From: Psychrobacter pygoscelis
GTDB taxonomy: Bacteria; Pseudomonadota; Gammaproteobacteria; Pseudomonadales; Moraxellaceae
Assembly (NCBI RefSeq): GCF_004335015.1
Contig: NZ_RQRU01000001.1
Location: 372,001-436,000, forward strand
Reading direction: 5' to 3'
DNA length: 64,000 nucleotides
Below, piece by piece: positions 17,281-26,101 of this stretch (position 1 is its first letter; each line of letters starts with the position of its first letter). A program made the translations under genes and the position numbers. The notes below the pieces were generated by a model. The model worked only from the letters and a program-made list of their open reading frames with translations, ran no database searches and was not told where the DNA came from.

Positions 17281-19731
17281 ATGACCACCAGCGACTCACA
17301 ATCTTCGCAGTTTGACTTTATTATCACCTGCGCCGACGGGCTTGAGATGCCGCTTCAGACTGAGCTATCTAGCTTTGGTATCACCAGCGACATCAAAAGC
17401 ACAGGGCGTCTGGCAATCCGAGGGACCCTTGCCGACTTATACACCATTTGTTTATGGTCGCGTGTGGCCTCGCGCGTACTATTGCTCCTTAAGCGCCGCA
17501 ACATTAATAGCGAATATGATGTCGCTGAACAGCTGAACGGCTTGGCCAAATCTGTTGACTGGACTGAGCAGTTTAGTGTCGATCAAACCTTTGCCATTCG
17601 ACTATCGACCGATAAACGCGTACCGGTCAATCAGCAATTTGCGATGCTACGCATCAAAGACGCTATTGTCGATACCTTCAATGATAAGTTAGGCGAGCGT
17701 CCCAATGTGGATAGCAAGCAGCCTGATTACTCTATCTTTGCTACCGTCAATGACAAGCAAGCTGAGCTATACCTTGATCTGTCTGGTACTAGCTTACATC
17801 GCCGTGGCTATCGCGTGGCCATGACCGATGCACCACTAAAAGAGAACCTAGCGGCAGCGCTGCTCTACAGTAGCGGCTGGCATGAAAACAAGCTGCCTTG
17901 TCTTGCAGAGGTGGCTAGTATTGACACTACTGACTCAGAGGGGAATATCGCTGAGGGCAGTAGCGCTGAAGACACTGCCAACAAAGAGAAGAGCACCAAA
18001 AAGACCAATAGCAAAAAACACACAGTAAAATTCGACGCGCTTATCGATCCAATGTGCGGCTCAGGGACCTTTTTGATAGAGGCCTTACTAATGAGCTGTG
18101 ACTATCCTGTCGGTATCGATAAAAGCGAAAGCCAATTTGGCTTCTATAGCTGGGCGCATCATGACAGCAGCCTATGGCAGCAAAAGTTAGAGGCGGCGCA
18201 TGAGCGCTTCCATTCGGCGCTAGAGACGATAACAGCACAAGCGCAAACTTGCTTACCGACCATCATTGGTTATGATGCAGATATCGGTGCGATAAAGGCG
18301 GTGCATAAAAACATGGTCGCTGCTGGGCTTCAAGACTTAATCCCTCATATTACCCTTGAGCAGCGCCCACTAAACGAGCTGCGCACTGGCCTTACAAAAT
18401 TCATAGGCGAAGGTAAGCTAAACCGTCCTCTTATCATTACCAACCCGCCCTATGGTGAGCGTCTAGGTTTGGAGGAGACCACCAAGCCGCTGTATCAAGG
18501 TCTTGGGATTATCTTACAAGATATCTTTACCCCAGCGCCTAGCAGCAAAGCCAATAAAAAAGCCGCTAAGAAAAAGTCTGGTAATGCCGCTAATACTGTG
18601 ACGCTTGGCGTACTTGCCGCACAAGTGGAGCATGCCGATATCCTACCCATTGAGACGCCGCAGACCCTGCGCTGTCATAATGGTGCTATTACTGTCTATT
18701 TCCGCTACGGCACACTAATCACAGACCCGCACAAGAGCTTAATCCAAGCTTTTGAGAAAGCTGAGATTAGCGTCGATAATGGTCAAGACTTCGTCAATCG
18801 CCTGCAAAAGAACCTTGCGCACCTCAAAAAGCAAGCCGCTGTCGATGGTGTGACCAATCTTCGTGTCTACAATGCTGACTTACCTGACTTCAAAGTCGCT
18901 ATTGACGTATACGGTGACTATGTTCACGTCCAAGAGTATGCGCCGCCGAAGAACATCCCTGTCGAGACTGCAAAGCGTCGCTTCAATCTAGCACTGCACG
19001 GTATCCGTGAAGTGCTAAAGCTTGACCGTGAGCAAGTCTTTATTAAGACACGCGCGCGCCAGTCAGGTAATGAGCAATATAGCAAGCAAAGCAAAAGCGA
19101 AAAGCGCGGTAAGTTCTACGTCGTACGTGAAGACAACGCCTACTTTTATGTCAACTTTACCGATTACCTAGATACCGGACTGTTTATTGATCATCGCAAT
19201 ATGCGCCAATTGGTCAAATCACAGAGTGCGAATAGCGACGTTCTTAATCTGTTTGCTTACACTTGCAGCGCTAGCGTCCATGCTGCACTCGCAGGTGCGA
19301 AATCTGTAACGAGTGTGGATCTATCACAGAACTATCTCGACTGGGGTAAGCAAAACTTTGCCCTTAATGGTCTAGACCTTAGTAGTAGCAAGTATCGCTT
19401 TGTCGCGGCAGATATCTTTGAGTGGATTAAAGACAATACCGAGCAATTCGATACTATCTTTATCGATCCGCCAACTTTCTCAAACTCTAAAAAATTCCAA
19501 GGGACATTTGATGTTCAGCGTGACCACCCTGCGCTTATCAATCGGGCGATGAACCGCTTACGGACGGACGGTGTACTCTACTTCTCAAACAACTTTACCA
19601 AGTTTGAATTGGACGAGTCACTCACCCAGCGCTATGAGGTAACCGACATTACTCATCAGACGATTGGCTTTGACTTTAATATCAAAAAACCAATCCATCG
19701 TAGCTTTGAGATTCGTCACCGTCTTTCCTAA
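17281..19731 (+). CDS. rlmL: Bifunctional 23S rRNA methyltransferase RlmKL
   Basis: This 816-residue fusion methylates 23S rRNA at G2445 (N2, RlmL half) and G2069 (N7, RlmK half). A THUMP domain occupies about residues 45-160. The first methyltransferase has PMCGSGTFLIEAL (about 257-269) and the catalytic NPPYGERLG (about 390-398). The second has NLFAYTCSASVHAALAGA and DPPTFSNSK near 735. E. coli RlmL has 702 residues. Much of the excess comes from two low-complexity inserts, an acidic/Lys stretch (about 216-246) just before the first SAM motif and a Lys/Ala-rich one (about 418-434). ATG 17281 is supported by the conserved start of the THUMP region. The gene is monocistronic. Confidence 0.95.
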   Translation: MTTSDSQSSQFDFIITCADGLEMPLQTELSSFGITSDIKSTGRLAIRGTLADLYTICLWSRVASRVLLLLKRRNINSEYDVAEQLNGLAKSVDWTEQFSVDQTFAIRLSTDKRVPVNQQFAMLRIKDAIVDTFNDKLGERPNVDSKQPDYSIFATVNDKQAELYLDLSGTSLHRRGYRVAMTDAPLKENLAAALLYSSGWHENKLPCLAEVASIDTTDSEGNIAEGSSAEDTANKEKSTKKTNSKKHTVKFDALIDPMCGSGTFLIEALLMSCDYPVGIDKSESQFGFYSWAHHDSSLWQQKLEAAHERFHSALETITAQAQTCLPTIIGYDADIGAIKAVHKNMVAAGLQDLIPHITLEQRPLNELRTGLTKFIGEGKLNRPLIITNPPYGERLGLEETTKPLYQGLGIILQDIFTPAPSSKANKKAAKKKSGNAANTVTLGVLAAQVEHADILPIETPQTLRCHNGAITVYFRYGTLITDPHKSLIQAFEKAEISVDNGQDFVNRLQKNLAHLKKQAAVDGVTNLRVYNADLPDFKVAIDVYGDYVHVQEYAPPKNIPVETAKRRFNLALHGIREVLKLDREQVFIKTRARQSGNEQYSKQSKSEKRGKFYVVREDNAYFYVNFTDYLDTGLFIDHRNMRQLVKSQSANSDVLNLFAYTCSASVHAALAGAKSVTSVDLSQNYLDWGKQNFALNGLDLSSSKYRFVAADIFEWIKDNTEQFDTIFIDPPTFSNSKKFQGTFDVQRDHPALINRAMNRLRTDGVLYFSNNFTKFELDESLTQRYEVTDITHQTIGFDFNIKKPIHRSFEIRHRLS

Positions 19732-19810
19732 CTGGCTTAGAAAACTGAGACAGCAAGCATAGACAATTGAGCCAGTATGTAAGCCGCTACTTTAAGGGTC
19801 GTTTTGAGAT

Positions 19811-19835
19811 AGGGGTGGGCTAAATACCTGCCCCT
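19811..19835 (+). terminator. Terminator-like hairpin after rlmKL
   Basis: AGGGGTGGG pairs with CCTGCCCCT (two G-T wobbles) around a 7-nt loop. No T run follows, so its activity is uncertain. It may serve the convergent small gene at 19907-20077 as well. Confidence 0.4.
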
Positions 19836-19906
19836 CGTTGTATGCTGCTTACCTGCTCTACCTGTGGATCATACAAATAGTAGGCTATCTCGCGATCGCT
19901 AGTAGC

Positions 19907-20077
19907 TCAAGTCTCTGGCAAGTCATGAACGTAACATACTTCATAACTATCAGGCTTATCACAGTTACGAACGGCTACTTCGCTTATAAAGTCAGTCTCT
20001 GACTGAGCTTGATAGATCAGCGGACAACCACTCACCAAAGTAAGTGTTCGTCTTAAGGCTGAAGACATCTTTTTCAT
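19907..20077 (-). CDS. Short possible secreted peptide or lipoprotein (56 aa)
   Basis: A 56-codon minus-strand ORF starts at ATG 20077. It has a basic start (MKKMSSALRR), a short hydrophobic stretch and a lipobox-like LVSGC (Cys about residue 18). A polar tail follows, with CDKPDSYEVCYVHDLPET, giving a CxxxxxxxxC pair. Upstream, another minus frame is also protein-like (about 20190-20030; it contains FDCSESQQEQAARTLGLDEK) and ends at a TGA overlapping this ORF. The locus may therefore be one decayed gene with a frameshift. I recognise no family. It is the only coding signal in the gap 19732-20627. Confidence 0.4.
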   Translation of the reverse strand: MKKMSSALRRTLTLVSGCPLIYQAQSETDFISEVAVRNCDKPDSYEVCYVHDLPET

Positions 20078-20627
20078 CCAGTCCAAGAGTTCGCGCCGCT
20101 TGCTCTTGCTGACTCTCTGAGCAGTCGAATGTCGTCATACTGAACGCGGCAATCAAACCTGCCGAACTGGTCTTTTTACTAACGTGTCATACAATAAGAT
20201 CACTCTTGGCCAGTGGTAATACAATTTGATAGGGTCATAAATAGCTGACTGCTACTGACTACTATAAGACAGATAGATTATATAAAATTAATATGGTGGT
20301 TAAATTGGCTTTATAGTAAGTTGCCATTTGTCTTAAATGTTTCTTCAAGCCCTTTGCTCTTACGAAATTAATAACTTATCGTTAATTTTTAGCCCTAGAC
20401 ATAAGCTATGGGCTTGTTATTATGGGTAACATTATTGAACGACTGGATTAGACGATTGGATTTTTCCATATTCATAGTCATTTTATTGATTTAATATTTT
20501 TGTCATAATTTATATATTAAATCATATCGTTATACAGACATTGAAATAACTTAAGCACTTATTGGCTTAAGCACAAGTTAATTTAGACACTTATTAATTG
20601 ACACATTTAATAATTGAGGAGATATTT

Positions 20628-21203
20628 ATGGCCTTATCACTGAGTAAGGGTGGTAACTTATCACTGACCAAAACTGACCCAAACCTAAATAAGCTACTGA
20701 TCGGTCTCGGTTGGGACGAACGTGCCACGTCTGGCGCTGAATTTGATCTAGACGCTAGCGTATTTTTGGTTAATAGCGCTGGCAAAGTTCGTGGCGATCA
20801 TGACTTTATCTTTTATAATCAGCTTAAGTCAGATAATGGCGCAGTTGAGCACACCGGTGATAACCGTACTGGTGAAGGGGATGGCGATGACGAGGTCATT
20901 AAAGTTAACCTATCTCAGGTCCCCGCTGATATTGACAAAGTGATTGTCACCGTCACCATTCATGATGCGCAAACGCGAAATCAAAACTTCGGTCAAGTCG
21001 CTAACGCCTTTATTCGTGTCGTCAATGAAGACACCGGTACTGAGGTAGTACGATTTGACTTAGCAGAAGATTATTCTATCGAGACCGCCATGGTGTTTGG
21101 AGAAGTCTATCGCCATAATAACGAGTGGAAATTCCGCGCGGTTGGTCAAGGCTACTCAGGCGGTCTGCAAGCTATGTGCCACCAATATGGTGTCAATATT
21201 TAA
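20628..21203 (+). CDS. terD: TerD-family calcium-binding stress protein, first copy
   Basis: The 191-residue protein has the TerD signature throughout: [12 protein letters not shown] at the start, GLGWDER, then [10 protein letters not shown] (Ca-binding Asp residues), [30 protein letters not shown] and a final [14 protein letters not shown]. TerD proteins are cytoplasmic or membrane-associated factors that bind Ca2+ and act in tellurite, colicin and phage-related stress responses. I start at ATG 20628 behind GAGGAG. The longer frame from 20598 adds ten unconserved residues. The upstream 230 bp is very AT-rich and probably holds the promoter. A strong terminator follows, so it is a separate unit although the whole ter group is co-oriented. 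Confidence 0.92.
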   Translation: MALSLSKGGNLSLTKTDPNLNKLLIGLGWDERATSGAEFDLDASVFLVNSAGKVRGDHDFIFYNQLKSDNGAVEHTGDNRTGEGDGDDEVIKVNLSQVPADIDKVIVTVTIHDAQTRNQNFGQVANAFIRVVNEDTGTEVVRFDLAEDYSIETAMVFGEVYRHNNEWKFRAVGQGYSGGLQAMCHQYGVNI

Positions 21204-21340
21204 CTGCTAAAGTTAGTTTTTAGCGATGCCTGATAAAAGTTTTGTGCGCTGCTACGCTACGCTGCCTATCACTACGCAACTAATAAATATTCGATAGGAT
21301 TTGGTATAAATTGTTGCAGCTCAATACAAGACTATTAACG

Positions 21341-21370
21341 AAAAAGTGGTTATTATTAACCACTTTTTTT
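21341..21370 (+). terminator. Terminator after the first terD copy
   Basis: AAAAAGTGGTTA pairs perfectly with TAACCACTTTTT around a 4-nt loop, with additional T residues to 21370. It separates the first terD gene from the membrane-protein gene. Confidence 0.9.
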
Positions 21371-21422
21371 GTATTAAAGCAGTTTACATGTCTGCAAATA
21401 GTGACTCTAAACAGGATATGTC

Positions 21423-22520
21423 ATGAGACATTTTTATTTTGATATGATCTTTACCACCATTGCGCTATTGATCGCATCGTGGTGGGGATATTCACACGGT
21501 GGTATGAGCGGACTGATCTCAGCGCTGTCTATCACCGCGATACTGGCAGTGATGGAGATTTCGTTGTCCTTTGACAATGCGGTCGTCAATGCTTCGGTAC
21601 TCAAGCACTGGAACCACTTTTGGAAGATGATCTTCTTAACCGTCGGTATCTTAATCGCTGTCTTCGGTATGCGCTTGGTGTTCCCCATCGTCATCGTCGC
21701 CGTCACTGCTGATATGGGTATGATGGACGTCATCAATCTTGCCTTGTATAACCCCAATGAGTATTCAGCCAAACTCATGGCACACCATGCAGAGATTTCG
21801 GCATTTGGCGGTATGTTCCTGATGTTAGTATTCCTAAACTTCTTGTTCGATGATCAAGAAGTACACTGGTTTGACTGGCTTGAGAGTAGACTTGCTAAGT
21901 TTGGTCAAGTCGATGCCATGAGTGTCTTTGTTGCGTTAATCTTTTTGATGATTTCGCTCACTTGGGTACACCCTGAGCAAAAATCAGCGGTACTTATCGC
22001 TGGTGTTTGGGGTATCTTGGTTTATCTTGGGGTTCAGGTCATCTCAGGCATGCTTGAGGGCGACATTGAAGAGGCTGAAGAGGAGCTGGAAGAAGGTACG
22101 CTATCTAACAATACTACCAATGTCGGTAGCGCGGTTATGAAAGGCGGTATCGCAGGTTTCTTATACCTTGAAGTGCTTGATGCGTCATTTAGTTTTGACG
22201 GTGTCATCGGTGCTTTTGCCATTACCAATGATGTCATCATTATTATGCTTGGTCTAGCCATCGGTGCGATGTTTGTTCGCTCGATGACCATTTACCTAGT
22301 CGATAAAGGCACGCTAGATGAGTTTATCTATCTTGAGCACGGCGCGCACTATGCCATTGGTGCCCTTGCCATCATTATGCTACTGTCGATGAAGTTCCAT
22401 GTGCCAGAGATTGTGACCGGCCTTATCGGTGTCACCTTTATCGTTTGGGCGGTCATCGCTTCACTGAAACACCGTAAACTTGAAGAAGCTGAAACCTCAG
22501 GGAAAGCGTCTTCAACTTAA
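21423..22520 (+). CDS. DUF475 / TerC-like integral membrane protein
   Basis: The 365-residue membrane protein has about nine hydrophobic segments. It carries the family's repeated acidic motif, EISLSFDNAVVNA in the first half and VLDASFSFDGVIGAFAI in the second, which probably bind divalent metal in the membrane. An acidic cytoplasmic loop lies between them (about 217-231, Glu-rich). DUF475 proteins are TerC relatives and usually sit with TerD genes. TerC-superfamily members act in metal export or metalation. E. coli TerC itself is a shorter member of another branch, so I do not assign that symbol. It is bounded by terminators on both sides. Confidence 0.88.
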   Translation: MRHFYFDMIFTTIALLIASWWGYSHGGMSGLISALSITAILAVMEISLSFDNAVVNASVLKHWNHFWKMIFLTVGILIAVFGMRLVFPIVIVAVTADMGMMDVINLALYNPNEYSAKLMAHHAEISAFGGMFLMLVFLNFLFDDQEVHWFDWLESRLAKFGQVDAMSVFVALIFLMISLTWVHPEQKSAVLIAGVWGILVYLGVQVISGMLEGDIEEAEEELEEGTLSNNTTNVGSAVMKGGIAGFLYLEVLDASFSFDGVIGAFAITNDVIIIMLGLAIGAMFVRSMTIYLVDKGTLDEFIYLEHGAHYAIGALAIIMLLSMKFHVPEIVTGLIGVTFIVWAVIASLKHRKLEEAETSGKASST

Positions 22521-22596
22521 ATTAACGACTTTTCACATAATCCTTATGATAATTACTAGCACTAACTTGCGCATGAGCATAGGGGTTAGTATAGTT

Positions 22597-22622
22597 AACG
22601 TGAGTTTCGGCTCACGTTTTTT
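22597..22622 (+). terminator. Terminator after the DUF475 gene
   Basis: AACGTGAG and CTCACGTT form an 8-bp perfect stem with a TTTCGG loop, followed by six T residues and ATT. Confidence 0.9.
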
Positions 22623-22720
22623 ATTGTCGCGATTTTAGTTCAGATTTCGACTTATCAGACGATATACTCTTGAGTCGCCCCTATTATTACAATAACTTTT
22701 GTACTGAATATGAGCTATTG

Positions 22721-22817
22721 TCAATCTACAATAATATTGGTACAAGGAAGCCGAGCGCAGACTATACAGTAGTATGGCTAGTGAGGGTGACACCGTAATA
22801 GTTTTATTGTGGACCGA
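22721..22817 (+). mobile_element. MITE/REP-like palindromic element, best preserved copy
   Basis: The ends are imperfect inverted repeats of about 23 bp: TCAATCTACAATAATATTGG plus TAC at left, and the reverse complement of TCGGTCCACAATAAAACTAT plus TAC at right, about 16 of 23 matching. The centre has the ATAC/GTAT hairpin with an AGTA loop preceded by GAAGCCGAGCGCAG. A diverged copy lies at 1720-1789, and a weaker look-alike near 62183-62222. The whole 97 bp can fold into one long hairpin. No transposase gene is nearby. Confidence 0.55.
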
Positions 22818-22888
22818 CTGTACTATTCACGCGCTACTGCGTGACTTTTTCTTACTTATCAATACACTCGCTAAAAAGGATCAATAAC

Positions 22889-23464
22889 ATGGCTATTAGC
22901 TTAACCAAAGGTGGCAATGTCAACTTATCAAAAGAAGCCCCAGGACTTACCAACATGACCGTCGGTCTTGGCTGGGACCCTCGCGCTACTGACGGTCAAG
23001 ACTTTGACCTAGACGCCATTGCCTTTTTGCTTAATGATGCTGGCAAAGTACGTAACGACCAAGACTTTATTTTCTTTAACAACCTAAAATCTAGTGATGG
23101 CTCTGTCGAGCATACCGGTGATAACCGTACGGGTGAAGGTGAAGGTGATGATGAGCAAATCAAGGTCAACTTAACTAACGTCCCTAGTGAAATCAGCAAA
23201 ATTGCAATCTGTGCCATCATCTATGAAGGCCAAGCGCGCAATCAAAACTTCGGTCAAGTCGGTGATGCCTTCATCCGCGTCATTAATGACAATGGCAACT
23301 CCGAGGTCGCCCGTTACGATCTATCAGAAGACAGCAGCACTGAGACTGCGATGATATTCGGTGAGCTATACCGCCATAATGGTGACTGGAAATTCCGCGC
23401 CGTAGGTCAAGGCTTTAATGGTGGCCTAGGTCCATTAGCGGCCTCTTATGGGGTTAATGTATAA
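22889..23464 (+). CDS. TerD-family calcium-binding stress protein, second copy
   Basis: The 191-residue TerD/TerE paralogue has [71 protein letters not shown] and [14 protein letters not shown]. Its start at ATG 22889 is backed by AAAAAGGA. The frame to 22841 adds unconserved residues and runs into the repeat-rich upstream DNA. Compared with the first copy it lacks the RGDHDF element (it has RNDQDF), and its ending is TerE-like (PLAASYGVNV). It lies just downstream of the palindromic element at 22721-22817, so its promoter region may include part of that element. Confidence 0.92.
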   Translation: MAISLTKGGNVNLSKEAPGLTNMTVGLGWDPRATDGQDFDLDAIAFLLNDAGKVRNDQDFIFFNNLKSSDGSVEHTGDNRTGEGEGDDEQIKVNLTNVPSEISKIAICAIIYEGQARNQNFGQVGDAFIRVINDNGNSEVARYDLSEDSSTETAMIFGELYRHNGDWKFRAVGQGFNGGLGPLAASYGVNV

Positions 23465-23585
23465 CTAAGTAGCCTTTTATAGATTACTGAGTAGCCTTTA
23501 TAAAATTAGGGGTAAGCCATCGTAGCGCTTGCCCTTGATTTATATTCCGTCATCTTTAGTACTAGCCAATACTGTAGGAGCGCTT

Positions 23586-24338
23586 ATGGCAGCGACGTTC
23601 ACTCTAATCGGGACTATCGAGCCTTTTTTACATTGTAATCTAAAAAAAGGAGATTCCATCTATTGTGAAGCCAATGCGATGGTCATGATGGAGACCAATC
23701 TGGAGCTTAAAGGTAAGCTCCAAGGTGGCATTATGCAGTCGTTGATGCGCCGCTTTGCCAATGATGAGTCGCTGTTTCAGCAAGAGATTGAAGCCGTTCA
23801 CGGTGAGGGCGACTGTCTTCTCGCCCCTACCCTTGATGGTGATATGCAAATCTTAGACATTGGAGCCAACCAATATACGTTAAGCGATGGCGCCTTTGTC
23901 GCCGCCTCTCGCAGTGTCGATATCCGTGCTAATATCCAGCGCAATCTTGGCGGTGCGGTATTTGGTGATACTGGCGGCTTCGTGGTCATGCAGACTGAGG
24001 GCACAGGTCAGGTCGTGGTCTCAGGCTTTGGCTCCTTATTTGAGATTGATGTTGAGCCGGGCAAAGACGTGGTCATCGATAATGGTCATGTGGTCTGCTG
24101 GGACTCAAGACTACAGTACAATCTGTCGGTATCTACCAGTAAGAAAAAAGGCTTTATGAGCAATATCATCAACTCCGTCACCAGTGGCGAGGGTATGGTA
24201 TTGAAGTTTTCAGGTAAGGGCAAAGTCGTCATCTGCTCACGCAACCGTGACAGCTATCAAGGTTGGCTTCAAAGCGTGCTTGGTAGCAACTCTGGTGGCC
24301 GTGGCGGCGGCGGTGGTCTGCTGGATCAGATCATGTAG
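23586..24338 (+). CDS. AIM24 / TIGR00266 family protein
   Basis: The 250-residue protein belongs to the AIM24/TIGR00266 family of beta-sandwich trimers. Signs are a Phe/Leu-rich start (FTLIGTIEPFLHCNLKKGD), ANAMVMMETNLELKGKLQGG, and the duplicated beta pattern with VVMQTEGTGQVVVSGFGSLF and VCWDSRLQYNLSV. A KFSGKGKVVICSR strand near the C-terminus is followed by a Gly-rich end (SGGRGGGGGLLDQIM). I start at ATG 23586 (AGGAG six bases upstream) rather than 23529. The family has no fixed biochemical role in bacteria, but it recurs inside ter clusters, as here between TerD and TerZ. It is closed by a terminator at 24348-24382. Confidence 0.88.
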   Translation: MAATFTLIGTIEPFLHCNLKKGDSIYCEANAMVMMETNLELKGKLQGGIMQSLMRRFANDESLFQQEIEAVHGEGDCLLAPTLDGDMQILDIGANQYTLSDGAFVAASRSVDIRANIQRNLGGAVFGDTGGFVVMQTEGTGQVVVSGFGSLFEIDVEPGKDVVIDNGHVVCWDSRLQYNLSVSTSKKKGFMSNIINSVTSGEGMVLKFSGKGKVVICSRNRDSYQGWLQSVLGSNSGGRGGGGGLLDQIM

Positions 24339-24347
24339 TCTTAAGGT

Positions 24348-24382
24348 GGCAGCGGCTTAATCATTGGGTCGCTGTCTTTTTT
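24348..24382 (+). terminator. Terminator after the AIM24-family gene
   Basis: GGCAGCG pairs with CGCTGTC (one G-T wobble) around a 15-nt loop and is followed by six T residues. Confidence 0.8.
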
Positions 24383-24537
24383 GGCGCTTTAATCTTGCCT
24401 CTTCTACCCCCATTAACTAGCATTACAGCGATAAATGTCGCCTGACAGACTGGTTGATAACCCCGTTATTATTTATAGTGTCTGACACCTATTCACCCTT
24501 TGATAAAGCTAACTTAAACCATTAAAAGGATACTCTC

Positions 24538-25146
24538 ATGGCAGTTAATCTACAAAAAGGACAAAAAATCTCGCTGAGTAAAGAAGCGGGCGGTACACTC
24601 ACTCAAGTTAAAATGGGCCTGGGTTGGGACGTGGCACAATCTAGCGCTGCTAATAAAGGCGGATTCTTGGGTAAACTCTTTGGCGGCGGCGGTGGTGGCG
24701 ACAGCATCGATCTTGACGCCTCGTGCATTATGTTTGACAGCAACAAGCAGCCTATCGACGCCATCTGGTTCGGTCAGCTCAACTCAAAAGACGGCAGTAT
24801 CGTGCACACCGGTGACAACCGTACTGGCGCAGGCGACGGTGATGACGAAGTAATCAACGTGGATTTATCGCGTATCCCAGCCAGCGTGCAATCTCTAGTA
24901 TTCACCGTCAATAGCTTCACTGGTCAGACCTTTGAGACGGTAGAAAATGCCTTTTGCCGCATCGTCAATGCCAGCAATAACTCTGAAGTGGCTCGCTACA
25001 ACTTGTCCTCACAAGGCAGTCATACGGCGATGATTATGGCTAAAGTCTATCGCCACAATGGCGAGTGGAAAATGCACGCTATTGGCGAGACCGCCTCTGG
25101 CCGTACATTCAAAGACTTAATGCCAGCGGTAACGCCACATGCTTAG
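24538..25146 (+). CDS. terZ: TerD-family protein of the TerZ type
   Basis: The 202-residue protein matches TerZ by its Gly-rich insertion (KGGFLGKLFGGGGGGDSIDL, about 39-58) between the GLGWDV strand and the Ca-binding [25 protein letters not shown] follows, then the TerZ-specific VFTVNSFTGQTFETVENAFC. The end, GETASGRTFKDLMPAV, also resembles TerZ (GRT.DD) rather than TerD. TerZ is part of the ter stress module; its exact activity is unknown. The ATG follows AAAAGGATA. It is a single unit between terminators at 24348 and 25181. Confidence 0.88.
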   Translation: MAVNLQKGQKISLSKEAGGTLTQVKMGLGWDVAQSSAANKGGFLGKLFGGGGGGDSIDLDASCIMFDSNKQPIDAIWFGQLNSKDGSIVHTGDNRTGAGDGDDEVINVDLSRIPASVQSLVFTVNSFTGQTFETVENAFCRIVNASNNSEVARYNLSSQGSHTAMIMAKVYRHNGEWKMHAIGETASGRTFKDLMPAVTPHA

Positions 25147-25180
25147 GTAGTTGAGACAAAGTTATTGCTTAAGATAGCAG

Positions 25181-25204
25181 CGCTACCCATAAGGGTGGCG
25201 TTTT
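25181..25204 (+). terminator. Terminator after terZ
   Basis: CGCTACCC pairs with GGGTGGCG (one T-G wobble) around ATAA, followed by TTTT. Confidence 0.8.
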
Positions 25205-25409
25205 GCTGAGTAACCATTATTAGATTTAAGTAGCTTAATCCTACCCTTCTCCCTTTTGGGTAGAAAGGCGATATAAAGACCTTTTAGTATCCGCCTTAAA
25301 GTTAAAAGCCATAATGGCTATGCTGATAGACAAGCAGTTAAAGCAGATGAGTACTGCTAAAAATAGTTTGATATTATGGTTGATATCAATAGGTAATAAG
25401 GATTTGGCT

Positions 25410-25607
25410 ATGATTTATGTCTATAGAATAATGGGGTTCCTAATTGGGATCGCTATCTACTTTATAATCATTAACAGCATAACTATCTCTGTACCCGCAA
25501 GCTGGGTTTTATATCTCGTCCTTATTTGTTCCGGTACATTTATCGGGGAAAGGCTATTTTACCGCTCTAAAAAAGAGCAAGGTAATAACGCCAAACCACT
25601 TCATTAA
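25410..25607 (+). CDS. Small two-span membrane protein, function unknown
   Basis: The 65-residue product from ATG 25410 (AAGGA 8 bp upstream) has two hydrophobic segments. The first is IMGFLIGIAIYFIIINSI; the second is about 18 residues from WVLYLVLICSG. A Lys/Arg-rich tail follows (FYRSKKEQGNNAKP). The frame is open back to 25314, which would give 97 residues, but that start has no ribosome-binding site. I recognise no family. It sits at the end of the plus-strand ter series. Confidence 0.45.
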   Translation: MIYVYRIMGFLIGIAIYFIIINSITISVPASWVLYLVLICSGTFIGERLFYRSKKEQGNNAKPLH

Positions 25608-26101
25608 CGTAAAAGCCTTTGGACAAACCCTCAGACATAACTCAGCCAATAAAAAGAGGCACAGTGATAGCATGCGCAGGCTTCGGCTTTACCTTAGCAA
25701 GCTTAAGAGCGTAACGCCAGATTGAGTGGGACGGACGCCCAAATAAATAGTTGGTTTTTACAGCCGATAAATCCTCTCCCGACCGCCTTAAAAAAGGAGG
25801 GCGCAATTTTGCAAAATACGCTTTATGAGGAGGAGGATGTGAGGGGCAATCCATGAACGTATTAAATCAAAGCCCCTGCCCATTTTTTGCTCTTCGCCGA
25901 GGGACGAGGCGCGGCCATAGTCACGTAGAATCGACTACTCTCGCCCCGCATATTTCTTCCTGTCTAAAGAACTCCGATGTTAAGGCCATTCTTTTATTTT
26001 TTTGGCTTTTTGTGCTTTAGCTATCGACGATTAAACCCTAACACAGGAAGCTTCATTTTTAGCTACTTAGGCTATTTTATTCATTGGCTTATATTCTCTG
26101 A
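25608..26101. other. Gene-free gap between the small membrane protein and terA
   Basis: The stretch 25670-25960 is visibly richer in G and C than its surroundings. It holds several purine- or pyrimidine-biased runs (for example CCTCTCCCGACCGCC and GGAGGAGGATG). A 70-codon minus-strand frame here has no recognisable protein character. I see no gene, tRNA or clear terminator. Confidence 0.3.

Noticed and set aside
21204..21422. yybP-ykoY manganese riboswitch before the DUF475/TerC-like gene
   Set aside because: TerC relatives often have one, but neither GGGGAGTAG nor the partner strings occur in this spacer; it contains only the terminator of the previous gene.
25642..25854. Minus-strand 70-codon ORF in the gap before terA
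   Set aside because: Its composition (Pro/His/Lys-rich, no domain pattern) and the lack of a ribosome-binding site suggest chance.
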